This document shows, piece after piece, positions 7,177-15,147 of a stretch of DNA of 20,997 nt. Within the stretch, counting starts at the first letter, position 1. Each line of letters opens with the position of its first letter. The DNA is from JAYVJM01 sp043769275. GTDB lineage: Bacteria; Pseudomonadota; Gammaproteobacteria; Pseudomonadales; UBA7239. Where the stretch lies: positions 1 to 20,997 of the forward strand of contig JAYVJM010000083.1 of the NCBI GenBank assembly GCA_043769275.1. The letters run 5' to 3'. The notes below the pieces were generated by a model, which saw nothing but the letters and a program-made list of their open reading frames with translations, ran no database searches and was not told the DNA's origin. The position numbers were made by a program, and so were the translations under genes.

Positions 7177-8181
7177 TCAAGCTGTAGCTCGATCTTCACT
7201 ACGCATACCCGCTGGCGGCCAGTTCTCTAAACGCATACCGAGAGACAAGCCGCGTGAAGCCAATATATCCTTAATTTCAGTAAGCGATTTTTTGCCTAAA
7301 TTTGGGGTCTTTAGCAGCTCATTCTCTGTGCACTGAATCAAATCACCGATCAGATATATGTTTTCTGCTTTCAAACAATTTGCAGAGCGTACAGTAAGCT
7401 CAAGATCATCCACTGAACGCGTATATACCGGATTGATTTCGCTCAAGTGTTTTAATGGACGCGTTTTGCTCTCACTTTCAAGGCTGACAAATACCGCCAA
7501 CTGCTGCTGCAAAATAGTCGCAGCATGACGAATAGCCGCCTCTGGGTCTATTGTTCCATTTGTTTCCATGTCAATAATCAGCTTATCGAGGTCGGTACGC
7601 TGCTCAACACGGGCGCTTTCCACAACATAAGAAATACGCACGACAGGACTAAAAGAAGCATCTAATTGCAAACGACCAATACTGCGCGCTTCTTCTTCAT
7701 CGGACAAACGGCTGTCAACCGGCTGATAACCACGACCACGCTCAACAGTTAAGCGCATATTGATCGCGGCATTGGCATTATTGACATGACAAATGACATG
7801 CTCAGGGTTTTTAATTTCAACATCGCCATCCGCTTGAATATCAGCAGCGGTAACAACGCCTGCACCTTTCTTGCTCAAGGTTAATACAGCACGTTCTTTG
7901 CTGCCATGCATAACAACAGCTATCCCTTTGATATTTAGCAATATTTCAATTACATCTTCCTGCACGCCGCTGATGGCGCTGTATTCATGCAGCACTCCGT
8001 CAATTTCCGCTTCTACAACCGCGCAACCTTGCATAGAGGAAAGCAAAATGCGGCGCAAAGCATTACCCAGTGTATGACCAAAACCACGCTCCAGCGGCTC
8101 CAAAACAACACGAGCACGTGTGGGCGAAAGCTGATGAACATCGATGTTGTGTGGTGTAAGTAAACCATTAGCTGTTTGCAT
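7177..8181 (-). CDS. rpoA: DNA-directed RNA polymerase subunit alpha
   Basis: The alpha dimer scaffolds assembly of RNA polymerase, and its C-terminal domain contacts UP elements and activators. The 334 residues divide into the N-terminal dimerisation domain (ERGFGHTLGNALRRILLSS at 31-49) and a C-terminal helix-hairpin-helix domain from about residue 250. DNA-contacting residues are in place: R265, N268, C269 and K271 in VRSANCLK, and the GKKSLTEI segment near 296. The numbering coincides with E. coli at R265; the tail after GMRLENWPP is a few residues longer. It is cotranscribed with rpsD, 19 bases upstream. In E. coli this operon is repressed by S4 at the rpsM leader. Confidence 0.98.
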   Translation of the reverse strand: MQTANGLLTPHNIDVHQLSPTRARVVLEPLERGFGHTLGNALRRILLSSMQGCAVVEAEIDGVLHEYSAISGVQEDVIEILLNIKGIAVVMHGSKERAVLTLSKKGAGVVTAADIQADGDVEIKNPEHVICHVNNANAAINMRLTVERGRGYQPVDSRLSDEEEARSIGRLQLDASFSPVVRISYVVESARVEQRTDLDKLIIDMETNGTIDPEAAIRHAATILQQQLAVFVSLESESKTRPLKHLSEINPVYTRSVDDLELTVRSANCLKAENIYLIGDLIQCTENELLKTPNLGKKSLTEIKDILASRGLSLGMRLENWPPAGMRSEDRATA

Positions 8182-8200
8182 AGAAATTTATCCCTAAGCC

Positions 8201-8821
8201 TTACTTTGAGTAAAGTTCGACAATCAAGCTTTCATTGATTTCAGAAGACAAGTCACTGCGATCGGGAACGCGCTTAAACTGCCCTTCCATCTTGCTTGCA
8301 TTAAGCTCAATCCACTCAGACGGCCCACGCTGCGCTGCGATAGCCATGGATGAATGTATGCGCAACTGCGTTTTGCTTTTCTCGCGAATCGACACAACAT
8401 CGCCGGCTTTTACTTGATAGGAAGGTATGTTGATAGCAGACCCGTTAATCACAATCGCCTTATGAGAGACGAGCTGACGCGCCTCAGAACGCGTCGAACC
8501 GAAACCCATGCGATAAACCACGTTATCTAGCCGGCATTCCAGCAAACGCAATAAGTTTTCACCCGTGTTTCCTTTACTGCTAGCTGCAGCCGCGTAATAG
8601 TTAGCAAACTGCTTCTCCAGAACACCATAGATACGACGCACCTTTTGTTTTTCGCGCAACTGAACACCATAATCAGACAGACGACCACGACGCAGGCCAT
8701 GCTGACCTGGTGCTGTCTCAACCTTGCATTTTGACTCAAGCGGGCGAACACCGCTTTTTAGCATTAAATCAGTGCCTTCACGACGTGATAGTTTGCACTT
8801 TGGACCAATATATCTTGCCAT
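8201..8821 (-). CDS. rpsD: 30S ribosomal protein S4 (uS4)
   Basis: uS4 is a primary 16S rRNA binding protein that starts small-subunit assembly, and in E. coli also represses the alpha operon. The 206-residue product starts MARYIGPKCKLSRREGTDL, has the GQHGLRRGRLSDYGVQLREKQK region and an S4 RNA-binding domain (about residues 96-160, with RLDNVVYRMGFGSTRSEARQ), and ends IVELYSK. Length and order match the E. coli protein. No N-terminal zinc-finger cysteine set is seen, as usual for proteobacteria. A 58-base gap separates it from rpsK and contains a direct repeat of GTTAATC. Confidence 0.98.
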   Translation of the reverse strand: MARYIGPKCKLSRREGTDLMLKSGVRPLESKCKVETAPGQHGLRRGRLSDYGVQLREKQKVRRIYGVLEKQFANYYAAAASSKGNTGENLLRLLECRLDNVVYRMGFGSTRSEARQLVSHKAIVINGSAINIPSYQVKAGDVVSIREKSKTQLRIHSSMAIAAQRGPSEWIELNASKMEGQFKRVPDRSDLSSEINESLIVELYSK

Positions 8822-8879
8822 CTTGTATCAGGCCTCTACTTTTTTTGATTAACTGTTTTGGATTAACGGCTGAAGATGA

Positions 8880-9275
8880 TTAAACCCGACGCTTCTTCGG
8901 GGGACGGCAACCGTTGTGGGGTATTGGCGTAACATCGACAATATTGCCTATTTTATAACCGCAATTATTAAGGGCGCGCACAGCAGACTCACGGCCAGGA
9001 CCTGGACCCTTGACCTCTACATCTAGATTTTTTAAGCCATACTCTTGCGCAGCCTGGCCTGCACGCTCGGAAGCCACCTGAGCAGCAAAAGGCGTGCTTT
9101 TGCGCGACCCACGAAAGCCAGAGCCACCCGAAGTGGCCCAGCTCAGTGTGTTACCCTGACGATCGGTAATAGTAATAATGGTATTGTTGAAAGACGCATA
9201 GATATGCGCCACTCCATCAATGACCGTTTTTTTAATTTTTTTACGCGTTTTTGCAGCTGCTGCTGGCTTTGCCAT
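8880..9275 (-). CDS. rpsK: 30S ribosomal protein S11 (uS11)
   Basis: uS11 lies on the platform of the small subunit next to the mRNA exit. The 131-residue product carries the conserved HIYASFNNTIITITDRQGN, WATSGGSGFRGSRKSTPFAAQ, VKGPGPGRESAVRAL and TPIPHNGCRPPKKRRV segments. The Asn-Gly in PIPHNG is the residue pair reported to form isoaspartate in E. coli S11. It sits between rpsM (46 bases upstream) and rpsD in the alpha operon. Confidence 0.98.
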   Translation of the reverse strand: MAKPAAAAKTRKKIKKTVIDGVAHIYASFNNTIITITDRQGNTLSWATSGGSGFRGSRKSTPFAAQVASERAGQAAQEYGLKNLDVEVKGPGPGRESAVRALNNCGYKIGNIVDVTPIPHNGCRPPKKRRV

Positions 9276-9321
9276 GAGTTTCTCGCCTGTCTAGCTCAGT
9301 CTATCTACGGTTCAAATCAGA

Positions 9322-9678
9322 TTAACGCTTGATCGGTTTACGCGGCCCTTTACGGGTGCGGGCATTTGTTTTAGTGCGCTGACCACGTACCGGAAGACCT
9401 TTACGATGACGCAATCCACGGTAACAACCCAAGTCCATCAGCCGCTTAATGCTCATGCTAACTTCACGACGCAAATCGCCTTCCACCGTGCGCTTACCAA
9501 CTTCTGTGCGCAAACCATCAACTTCAGCTTCGCTCAAACTCCCCATTTTGGCAGTTTCGGCAACACCGGTAGCCGCGCAAATCTCTCTAGCCACCGCGCG
9601 GCCAATGCCATACACATAAGTCAATGAGATAACCGTGTGCTTGTTGTCTGGTACGTTAACACCCGCAATACGAGCCAT
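9322..9678 (-). CDS. rpsM: 30S ribosomal protein S13 (uS13)
   Basis: uS13 is in the head of the small subunit, contacts P-site tRNA and bridges to the 50S. The 118-residue product begins MARIAGVNVPDNKHTVISLT and ends with the basic GLPVRGQRTKTNARTRKGP segment plus a short Lys/Arg tail. GGAG lies shortly upstream of the ATG. It is the first gene of the alpha operon and follows a 150-base non-coding stretch, the position where E. coli has the S4-responsive leader and promoter. Confidence 0.98.
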   Translation of the reverse strand: MARIAGVNVPDNKHTVISLTYVYGIGRAVAREICAATGVAETAKMGSLSEAEVDGLRTEVGKRTVEGDLRREVSMSIKRLMDLGCYRGLRHRKGLPVRGQRTKTNARTRKGPRKPIKR

Positions 9679-9829
9679 GCTTAAAACTCCACCTTCAAAA
9701 CTAATAAATCACATTCACGACTGTCAAAAACCCCAACACTGGACGCAAGATTTTCCGCGAACAAAAGGGGACGGCACGATAGCTTTGGCACAGCCAAAAA
9801 TCAAGCACAGAAGCAGCCAAGGGCTGAGT
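9679..9829 (-). promoter_or_regulatory. Candidate alpha-operon promoter and leader
   Basis: This stretch separates rpmJ from rpsM. Read on the minus strand it contains a perfect -35 hexamer, TTGACA (9727-9722), followed by the AT-rich run GATTTATTAGT; the best -10 (TATTAG) is only 15 bases away, so the match is imperfect. Further upstream, CAGCC-CTT-GGCTG and TTTGGC-TGT-GCCAAA (9784-9798) can form hairpins. In E. coli the alpha-operon promoter and the S4-binding pseudoknot lie in this same position. Whether S4 binds here is inference; I could not derive a pseudoknot by eye. Confidence 0.4.
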
Positions 9830-9946
9830 TCAACCTTGACGCTGCTTGTGACGCGGCTCTACGCTACAAACAACACGCAAAACACCTTTACGACGGACAA
9901 TTTTACATCCCCTGCACACTGCTTTTACTGAAGTGCGTACTTTCAT
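9830..9946 (-). CDS. rpmJ: 50S ribosomal protein L36 (bL36), zinc-binding form
   Basis: This is the smallest large-subunit protein; it packs near the L6 region and helps stabilise 23S rRNA folding. The 38-residue product reads MKVRTSVKAVCRGCKIVRRK and ends EPRHKQRQG. The zinc-ribbon ligands are C11, C14, C27 and H33, so it is the C+ form rather than the zinc-free paralogue used under zinc limitation. An AGAGG site precedes the ATG. It lies 65 bases after secY with no infA between, as in E. coli, and closes the spc block. Confidence 0.95.
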   Translation of the reverse strand: MKVRTSVKAVCRGCKIVRRKGVLRVVCSVEPRHKQRQG

Positions 9947-10011
9947 GATATCTACCTCTTTACATAATCTGATTTCAGCACCCAAATACAAAGTGCTGCT
10001 ATAGCTCGTTT

Positions 10012-11340
10012 TTAAACGGGGCTTTTGCCTGAACCATAATTTTTTAAATTTGATTTTTTAAGCAAGCTGTCATATTGCGCAGACATCAGATGCGACTGAA
10101 CTTGCGCCATAAAATCCATTACAACAACCACGACAATTAGCAACGAAGTGCCGCCCAGATAAAAAGGGACGTGTGTTGCAACAACAAGTGCTTGCGGCAG
10201 CAGACAAATCAAGGCGATATAAACGGCACCAATCACCGTCAGTCGCGTAAGTATATTATCAATGTACTTAGCTGTGTGCTCGCCGGGACGAATGCCTGGA
10301 ACATAAGCCCCACCCTTTTTTAAATTATCCGCCACTTCTTTTGGGTTAAACATAATCGCGGTATAAAAAAAGCAAAAGAAGACAATCAAAATAGTAAAAA
10401 ACAGCACGTTTAATGGTTGGCCAGGGCCTATCCAAAGTGCAACATCTTGCAGCCACTCCAAGCCTTGACGCTGACCAAACATTTGCGCAATCGTAGCAGG
10501 GAACAACAGTAAACTGCTGGCAAAAATGGCAGGTATTACACCGGCTGTATTTACCTTGAGCGGGAGGTGCGTACTTTGTCCCTGATAGACTTTGCGACCC
10601 ACCTGACGGCGTGCATAATTCACAGTAATTCGACGCTGACCACGTTCAATATAAACAATACCCCATATCAGCAAGGGCGCACCAATCACAACCGCCAGCA
10701 ATACAATAATATTGAGATCGCCTTGGCGTGCCTGCTCTAAAGTCTGCCCCAGTGCCGACGGCAAACCCGCGACAATACCAGCAAAAATAAGCATGGAAAC
10801 GCCATTGCCAATTCCGCGCTCTGTAATTTGCTCGCCCATCCACATCATAAACATGGCACCGCATACCAGCGACAAACCCGCCAACATCCAAACGCTTAGT
10901 CCAGCTGCGTAAAAGGCGTGGTTGGCACTCAAACTACTCACCATACCAGCTGCCTGCAATACGGCCAACAAAGCCGCACTGTAGCGCGTGTACTGATTGA
11001 TTTTACGACGACCCTGCTCCCCTTCCTTTTTCAGCTGTTCAAGACTTGGCACAACAGAAGAAAGCAGCTGAACAATAATAGAGGCAGAAATATACGGCAT
11101 CACGCCCAACGCTAACACACTCATTCGCTGCAAAGCACCGCCAGAAAACATATTTGCCATACCAAGAATAGTGCCTTGTGTCTGGCTAAATACTGCCTGT
11201 AACTGAGCCGGGTCAATACCCGGCACCGGAATATGGCTACCAATTCGATAAACTAAAATAGCCAAAAACAAAAACTTTAAACGTGCGAACAGCTCACCTA
11301 AATTTTTTTGACTTCCCATCACAGCCGGAGGCGTTGCCAC
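10012..11340 (-). CDS. secY: Protein translocase subunit SecY
   Basis: SecY is the channel-forming subunit of the SecYEG inner-membrane translocon. The 442-residue protein has ten predicted membrane spans and family landmarks: SHIPVPGID after the first helix, NMFSGGALQRMS in the plug region, MGEQITERGIGNG, ERGQRRI, a PGIRPGE cytosolic loop important for SecA function, and VPFYLGGTSLLIVVVVVMDF in the last helices. It starts at GTG 11340 with GAGG upstream inside the end of rplO; an ATG seven codons later is an alternative without a ribosome-binding site. Only two bases separate it from rplO, suggesting translational coupling. The sequence closely resembles Pseudomonas SecY. Confidence 0.98.
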   Translation of the reverse strand: MATPPAVMGSQKNLGELFARLKFLFLAILVYRIGSHIPVPGIDPAQLQAVFSQTQGTILGMANMFSGGALQRMSVLALGVMPYISASIIVQLLSSVVPSLEQLKKEGEQGRRKINQYTRYSAALLAVLQAAGMVSSLSANHAFYAAGLSVWMLAGLSLVCGAMFMMWMGEQITERGIGNGVSMLIFAGIVAGLPSALGQTLEQARQGDLNIIVLLAVVIGAPLLIWGIVYIERGQRRITVNYARRQVGRKVYQGQSTHLPLKVNTAGVIPAIFASSLLLFPATIAQMFGQRQGLEWLQDVALWIGPGQPLNVLFFTILIVFFCFFYTAIMFNPKEVADNLKKGGAYVPGIRPGEHTAKYIDNILTRLTVIGAVYIALICLLPQALVVATHVPFYLGGTSLLIVVVVVMDFMAQVQSHLMSAQYDSLLKKSNLKNYGSGKSPV

Positions 11341-11342
11341 GC

Positions 11343-11777
11343 TTATGCCTCGACCTTGCCGCCAGCGGCTTCGATAGCTTTTCGAGCACCTTCAGTCACG
11401 CGCAAACCCCGCACAGTCAATGCCTTGCGCAGATCACCAGACAAAAACACTTTTGCACGCTTCATGTTTTCATTGATAACGTTAGCTAACTTCAAAGTTT
11501 CCAAAGACACAACATCTCCAACAACTTTATTCAGTTCAGCCAAACGCACTTCCGCAGTCGTTAGGCTGACGCGCGAAGTAAAACCGTATTTAGGTAAGCG
11601 TTTTTGCAATGGCATTTGCCCGCCCTCAAAACCAGGACGCACATTACCGCTTTTACGGGCTTTTTGACCTTTGTGACCGCGGCCACAGGTTTTACCTAAA
11701 CCGCTGCCGATACCACGACCAACACGAAGCTTGGCGGTTTTGTGTCCTGGTGCAGGACTTAAGCTATTCAAATACAT
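11343..11777 (-). CDS. rplO: 50S ribosomal protein L15 (uL15)
   Basis: uL15 is a late-assembling large-subunit protein that threads a basic N-terminal extension into 23S rRNA. The 144 residues include the Gly/Lys/Arg-rich segment VGRGIGSGLGKTCGRGHKG, then GFEGGQMPLQKRLPK and a globular C-terminal half ending EAAGGKVEA. The cysteine in GKTCGRG replaces the more usual glycine. Its ATG is one base from the rpmD stop, with GGTGGAG at the end of rpmD as the ribosome-binding site; secY follows two bases later. Confidence 0.98.
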   Translation of the reverse strand: MYLNSLSPAPGHKTAKLRVGRGIGSGLGKTCGRGHKGQKARKSGNVRPGFEGGQMPLQKRLPKYGFTSRVSLTTAEVRLAELNKVVGDVVSLETLKLANVINENMKRAKVFLSGDLRKALTVRGLRVTEGARKAIEAAGGKVEA

Positions 11778-11778
11778 A

Positions 11779-11955
11779 CTAATTCTCCACCTTTACAAGG
11801 TAGTTAACTTTGTTGATCATACCGCGAATAGATGGAGTATCTTGCACTTCCACTGTATGGCGGATGCGACGCAGACCGAGGCCGCGTACACAAGCTTGGT
11901 GCGCTTTAAGACGACCTGCTGTACTGCGAATTTGTGTGACTTTGATCATATTCAT
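11779..11955 (-). CDS. rpmD: 50S ribosomal protein L30 (uL30)
   Basis: uL30 is a small large-subunit protein with the ferredoxin-like L30 fold. The 58-residue product starts MNMIKVTQIRSTAGRLKAHQ, contains the hallmark GLGLRRIRHTVEVQDTPSIR, and ends NYLVKVEN. AGAAGG lies eight bases upstream of the first ATG; a second ATG two codons later (11949) is possible. It sits between rpsE (21 bases upstream) and rplO (one base downstream), the normal spc order. Confidence 0.96.
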   Translation of the reverse strand: MNMIKVTQIRSTAGRLKAHQACVRGLGLRRIRHTVEVQDTPSIRGMINKVNYLVKVEN

Positions 11956-11976
11956 CGTGAAGCCCTTCTATTCATA

Positions 11977-12486
11977 TCAGCTGCGAATTTCGTCAACTGT
12001 TTTACCGCGTTTGGCGGCGATTTCTTCTGGCGAACGCATTTGCGTCAAACCGCGTACTGTTGCACGCACCACGTTAACCGGATTGGTAGAGCCGTAACAC
12101 TTAGCCAATACATCATGTACGCCAGCCAGCTCTAGCACCGCACGCATCGCGCCGCCAGCAATAACACCAGTACCTTCAGATGCAGGCTGCATGTATATAT
12201 TTGCAGCACCGTGGCGAGCTTTAACGGGATAAAAGATAGTATTGCCATTCAGATCGACGGTGATCATGTTACGACGCGCAGCTTCCATGGCTTTCTGAAT
12301 CGCCACTGGAACTTCTCGCGCCTTGCCGCGACCAAAGCCCACCTTGCCCATACCGTCGCCAACAACCGTTAACGCAGTGAACGAGAAGGTGCGGCCACCT
12401 TTTACCACCTTAGCCACACGGTTCACTTGAACCAACTTCTCTTTAAGGCCATCGGAATTCTTGTCTTTCTGATCGGCAATCGCCAT
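11977..12486 (-). CDS. rpsE: 30S ribosomal protein S5 (uS5)
   Basis: uS5 lies at the mRNA entrance and affects decoding fidelity; spectinomycin contacts its loop region in E. coli. The 169-residue product has an N-terminal double-stranded-RNA-binding-like domain (VNRVAKVVKGGRTFSFTAL, GDGMGKVGFGRGKAREVP) and a C-terminal S5 domain (EGTGVIAGGAMRAVLELAG, STNPVNVVRATV). The loop VVKGGRTF matches spectinomycin-sensitive proteins. It is in spc-operon order between rplR and rpmD. Confidence 0.98.
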   Translation of the reverse strand: MAIADQKDKNSDGLKEKLVQVNRVAKVVKGGRTFSFTALTVVGDGMGKVGFGRGKAREVPVAIQKAMEAARRNMITVDLNGNTIFYPVKARHGAANIYMQPASEGTGVIAGGAMRAVLELAGVHDVLAKCYGSTNPVNVVRATVRGLTQMRSPEEIAAKRGKTVDEIRS

Positions 12487-12525
12487 GTTACTTACCTTTA
12501 AAAAACGTGCTTCAAAAAACGAGGC

Positions 12526-12876
12526 TTAGAAATCAAGGCCGGCGGCGCGTGCTGCATCAGCCAATGCCTTTATACGACCGTGATACTTAAAGCCGCTACG
12601 ATCAAAAGCCAACTTTACCACGCCAGCAGCTTTGGCTCGTTCTGCAACCAAAGCGCCTACATTTGCGGCCGCCGCTGCATTTCCTGTTTGGCTGCTGCGC
12701 AAAGTTTCGTCAAGAGTTGACGCCTGAACAATCACACGATTGTCGTCTGGTGCTATCACTTGCGCATAAATATGGCGCGGCGTACGGTGAACACTTAGGC
12801 GAAAAACGCCCTGCTCACGAATTTTCATACGTGTAGATTTTGCGCGGCGTATACGACCTGTTTTCTTTACATTCAT
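12526..12876 (-). CDS. rplR: 50S ribosomal protein L18 (uL18)
   Basis: uL18 binds 5S rRNA and helps dock it in the central protuberance. The 116-residue product has a basic N-terminus (RIRRAKSTRMKIRE) and then RLSVHRTPRHIYAQVI, ANVGALVAERAKAAGV and the C-terminal FDRSGFKYHGRIKALADAAR signature. Length agrees with E. coli L18. It lies 11 bases after rplF and 39 bases before rpsE. Confidence 0.98.
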   Translation of the reverse strand: MNVKKTGRIRRAKSTRMKIREQGVFRLSVHRTPRHIYAQVIAPDDNRVIVQASTLDETLRSSQTGNAAAAANVGALVAERAKAAGVVKLAFDRSGFKYHGRIKALADAARAAGLDF

Positions 12877-12887
12877 CTGTCTACACC

Positions 12888-13421
12888 TTATTTTTTCTTG
12901 GCTTCTTTGCGACGCACCACTTCGTCGGAATAACGCACGCCTTTGCCCTTATAAGGCTCAGGTGCACGGAATGCCCGAATTTCAGCAGCCACTTGACCCA
13001 ACAACTGTTTATCTAAACTTTTCAGCAAAACCTCTGTTTGTGTCGGCGTTTCTACCGTCACACCAGCAGGCATTTCATAATCAATCGGGTGCGAATAACC
13101 CAGCGTCAAGTTGAGCGATCCGCCAGTTGCCTTAGCACGATAGCCAACACCAACCAGCTCTAACTTGCGCTCAAAACCTGAGCTGACACCCTTAACCATA
13201 TTGGCAACCAGAGAGCGCGTAGTCCCCAGCATCATCTTGGCTAACTTCGCGCCATCACGGGCTAAAAAGCTCAAAGACTTCTCGTCGTGTTTAATCTCAA
13301 CAGACGGATGCACGGGCATGCTCAACTTGCCCTTTTTACCCTTTACAGTTATGCGCTCTGCTGTCAGTTTAATGTCGACACCGCTAGGCACTTCGACTGG
13401 ATACTTTGCAACTCTTGACAT
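12888..13421 (-). CDS. rplF: 50S ribosomal protein L6 (uL6)
   Basis: uL6 sits near the sarcin-ricin loop and elongation-factor binding site. The 177-residue product has two L6 domains: MSRVAKYPVEVPSGV and the RSLVANMVKGVSSGFERKLE stretch in the first; GYSHPIDYEMPAGV and EIRAFRAPEPYKGKG in the second; and a basic C-terminus. The ATG at 13421 gives the canonical MSRVAK start; a TTG two codons upstream (13427) is less likely. It follows rpsH by 13 bases. Confidence 0.98.
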   Translation of the reverse strand: MSRVAKYPVEVPSGVDIKLTAERITVKGKKGKLSMPVHPSVEIKHDEKSLSFLARDGAKLAKMMLGTTRSLVANMVKGVSSGFERKLELVGVGYRAKATGGSLNLTLGYSHPIDYEMPAGVTVETPTQTEVLLKSLDKQLLGQVAAEIRAFRAPEPYKGKGVRYSDEVVRRKEAKKK

Positions 13422-13434
13422 AGTCAATCACTCG

Positions 13435-13827
13435 TTAAAACACAGTACACAATACTTCGCCGCCAATATTGGCTTTGCGAGCCGCGCGATCGGTCATCAC
13501 GCCCTTACTGGTAGACACAATGGCAACACCGAGACTGTTGGCGACTGTTGGCAGGTCATCTTTACCACAGTAGCTACGCAAACCTGGGCGACTAATCCGC
13601 TTAATTGTGTCAATAACAGCCTTGCCCTGAAAATATTTCAACTCCACAGTCAACTCAGGCTTCGCGCCCTTGCTAACACCATAACTCGCAATAAAGCCTT
13701 CCGATTTCAACACATCTGCAACGGCGACTTTTACTTTTGACGACGGCATAGATGTTGAACCCAACTGCGCCAATTGCGCATTACGTATACGGGTTATCAT
13801 ATCGGCCAGCGGATCTTGCATACTCAT
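13435..13827 (-). CDS. rpsH: 30S ribosomal protein S8 (uS8)
   Basis: uS8 is a primary 16S rRNA binder of the central domain; in E. coli it also represses the spc operon by binding mRNA near the rplE start. The 130-residue product begins MSMQDPLADMITRIRNAQ and ends with a GVMTDRAARKANIGGEVLC segment. GGAG seven bases upstream supports the first of two closely spaced ATGs and gives the same length as E. coli S8. The putative target region would be the 49 bases between rplX and rplE in this window, but I could not confirm an S8-binding fold. Confidence 0.98.
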   Translation of the reverse strand: MSMQDPLADMITRIRNAQLAQLGSTSMPSSKVKVAVADVLKSEGFIASYGVSKGAKPELTVELKYFQGKAVIDTIKRISRPGLRSYCGKDDLPTVANSLGVAIVSTSKGVMTDRAARKANIGGEVLCTVF

Positions 13828-13860
13828 AGCACTACTCCAGAAGCTTTTTTAAACCTGCGC

Positions 13861-14166
13861 TTACCAGCTGGCCTTAACCAAGCCAGGGATATCGCCTTTC
13901 ATCGCATGCTCACGGAGTTTGATGCGTGACAAAGCAAACTTACGATAAACAGCATGCGGGCGACCGGTTATGCGGCAGCGAGTTTGCTGACGAACAGGGC
14001 AAGCATTGCGAGGCTGCTTTTGCAATTTGACTTGCGCATTCCACTTGTCTTCATCTGAAGACTTTGGATCGACAATAATCGCCTTCAATTTCGCACGTTT
14101 TTCCGCATATTGTGCGACGGTCTTAGCGCGCTTTACTTCACGTGCAATCATCGATAGCTTTGCCAT
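13861..14166 (-). CDS. rpsN: 30S ribosomal protein S14 (uS14), zinc-independent long form
   Basis: uS14 belongs to the small-subunit head. The 101-residue product is the long form, with MAKLSMIAREVKRAKTVAQY at the start and RCRITGRPHAVYRKFALSRI near the end. It lacks the paired CxxC motifs of the short zinc-binding form, so it should not need zinc. It lies between rplE (26 bases upstream) and rpsH (33 bases downstream). Confidence 0.98.
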   Translation of the reverse strand: MAKLSMIAREVKRAKTVAQYAEKRAKLKAIIVDPKSSDEDKWNAQVKLQKQPRNACPVRQQTRCRITGRPHAVYRKFALSRIKLREHAMKGDIPGLVKASW

Positions 14167-14192
14167 ATTCGGCCTTCCTCAGTGTGTCGTTA

Positions 14193-14735
14193 TCAGTTTT
14201 TCTTAAACGGGAAGTGAAATGCACGTAATAAAGCACGCCCTTCGTCGTCATTTCTAGCTGTGGTTGTAATCGCGATATCAAGCCCACGTAGGGCATCGAT
14301 TTTGTCGTAGTCGATTTCAGGGAAAATAATTTGTTCTGTCACGCCCATTGAAAAATTTCCACGGCCATCAAACTGTTTGGCACTAATGCCGCGAAAATCG
14401 CGTATACGCGGGATCGCTATAGTAATCAAACGATCCAAAAATTCATACATGCGCTCATTGCGTAAAGTCACTTTACAACCAATCGGCCAGCCTTCACGCA
14501 CCTTAAATGCAGCAATGGACTTGCGCGCCTTGGTAACCATCGCCTTTTGACCCGCAATTTGCTCTAAGTCACGCACTGCGTTTTCAAGCACTTTCTTATC
14601 TGCTAAGGCTTCGCCAACGCCCATATTAATCGTAATTTTAGTGATTTTCGGCACTTCCATCACAGACTTACAGCCAAGCTCTTCTTTTAGCTTTGGGAGA
14701 ATTTCTTGCTTATAAACTTCTTTTAACCTAGCCAT
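14193..14735 (-). CDS. rplE: 50S ribosomal protein L5 (uL5)
   Basis: uL5 binds 5S rRNA and contacts P-site tRNA and the 30S head. The 180-residue product starts MARLKEVYKQEILPKLKEEL and carries ITKITINMGVGEA, TKARKSIAAFKVREGWPIG, RIRDFRGISAKQFDGRGNFS and FPEIDYDK signatures. ATG 14735 gives the standard N-terminus with AGGTG upstream; a GTG three codons earlier (14744) cannot be excluded. The 49-base gap after rplX is where E. coli carries the S8 translational-repression site. Confidence 0.97.
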   Translation of the reverse strand: MARLKEVYKQEILPKLKEELGCKSVMEVPKITKITINMGVGEALADKKVLENAVRDLEQIAGQKAMVTKARKSIAAFKVREGWPIGCKVTLRNERMYEFLDRLITIAIPRIRDFRGISAKQFDGRGNFSMGVTEQIIFPEIDYDKIDALRGLDIAITTTARNDDEGRALLRAFHFPFKKN

Positions 14736-14784
14736 CGCCTTCACCTGATCCTGAACGTCAACCGATCTTCACTGTCACGCTAAC

Positions 14785-15102
14785 TTAGACATCAATTAGA
14801 TCGCCGGTAGACTTGTAGACGCGCACTTTTTTGCCGTCTTGCTCTTTTTTAAAACCTACACGGTCTGCTTTCTTCGTTTTGCTATTAAACACCGCCACGT
14901 TTGAAACATCGATACGCGCTTCGCGCTCCACAATGCCACCCTGCACATTTAGCTGCGGGTTAGGCTTGACGTGCTTTTTAACCATGTTGATGCCAGCCAC
15001 AATCACATGCTTTTCATCTAACACGCGCTGAATGCTGCCGCGCTTGCCTTTGTCTTTACCGGCGATAACAATCACCTGGTCATCTTTCTTGATCTTACGC
15101 AT
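14785..15102 (-). CDS. rplX: 50S ribosomal protein L24 (uL24)
   Basis: uL24 is an assembly initiator for the 50S and sits at the tunnel exit. The 105-residue product begins MRKIKKDDQVIVIAGKDKGK, a KOW motif, continues VIVAGINMVKKHVKPNP and QGGIVEREARIDVSNVAVF, and ends YKSTGDLIDV. ATG 15102 has AAGGGTAG upstream and the canonical N-terminus; a GTG ten codons earlier would add an untypical extension. It follows rplN by 45 bases. Confidence 0.97.
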   Translation of the reverse strand: MRKIKKDDQVIVIAGKDKGKRGSIQRVLDEKHVIVAGINMVKKHVKPNPQLNVQGGIVEREARIDVSNVAVFNSKTKKADRVGFKKEQDGKKVRVYKSTGDLIDV

Positions 15103-15147
15103 GGCTCTACCCTTGTCTTTGCCTAACAGCACCTGATTTTTAGAAAA

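Noticed and set aside
9784..9798. TTTGGC-TGT-GCCAAA hairpin read as an rpmJ terminator
   Set aside because: No U tract follows on the minus strand; it may be leader structure instead.
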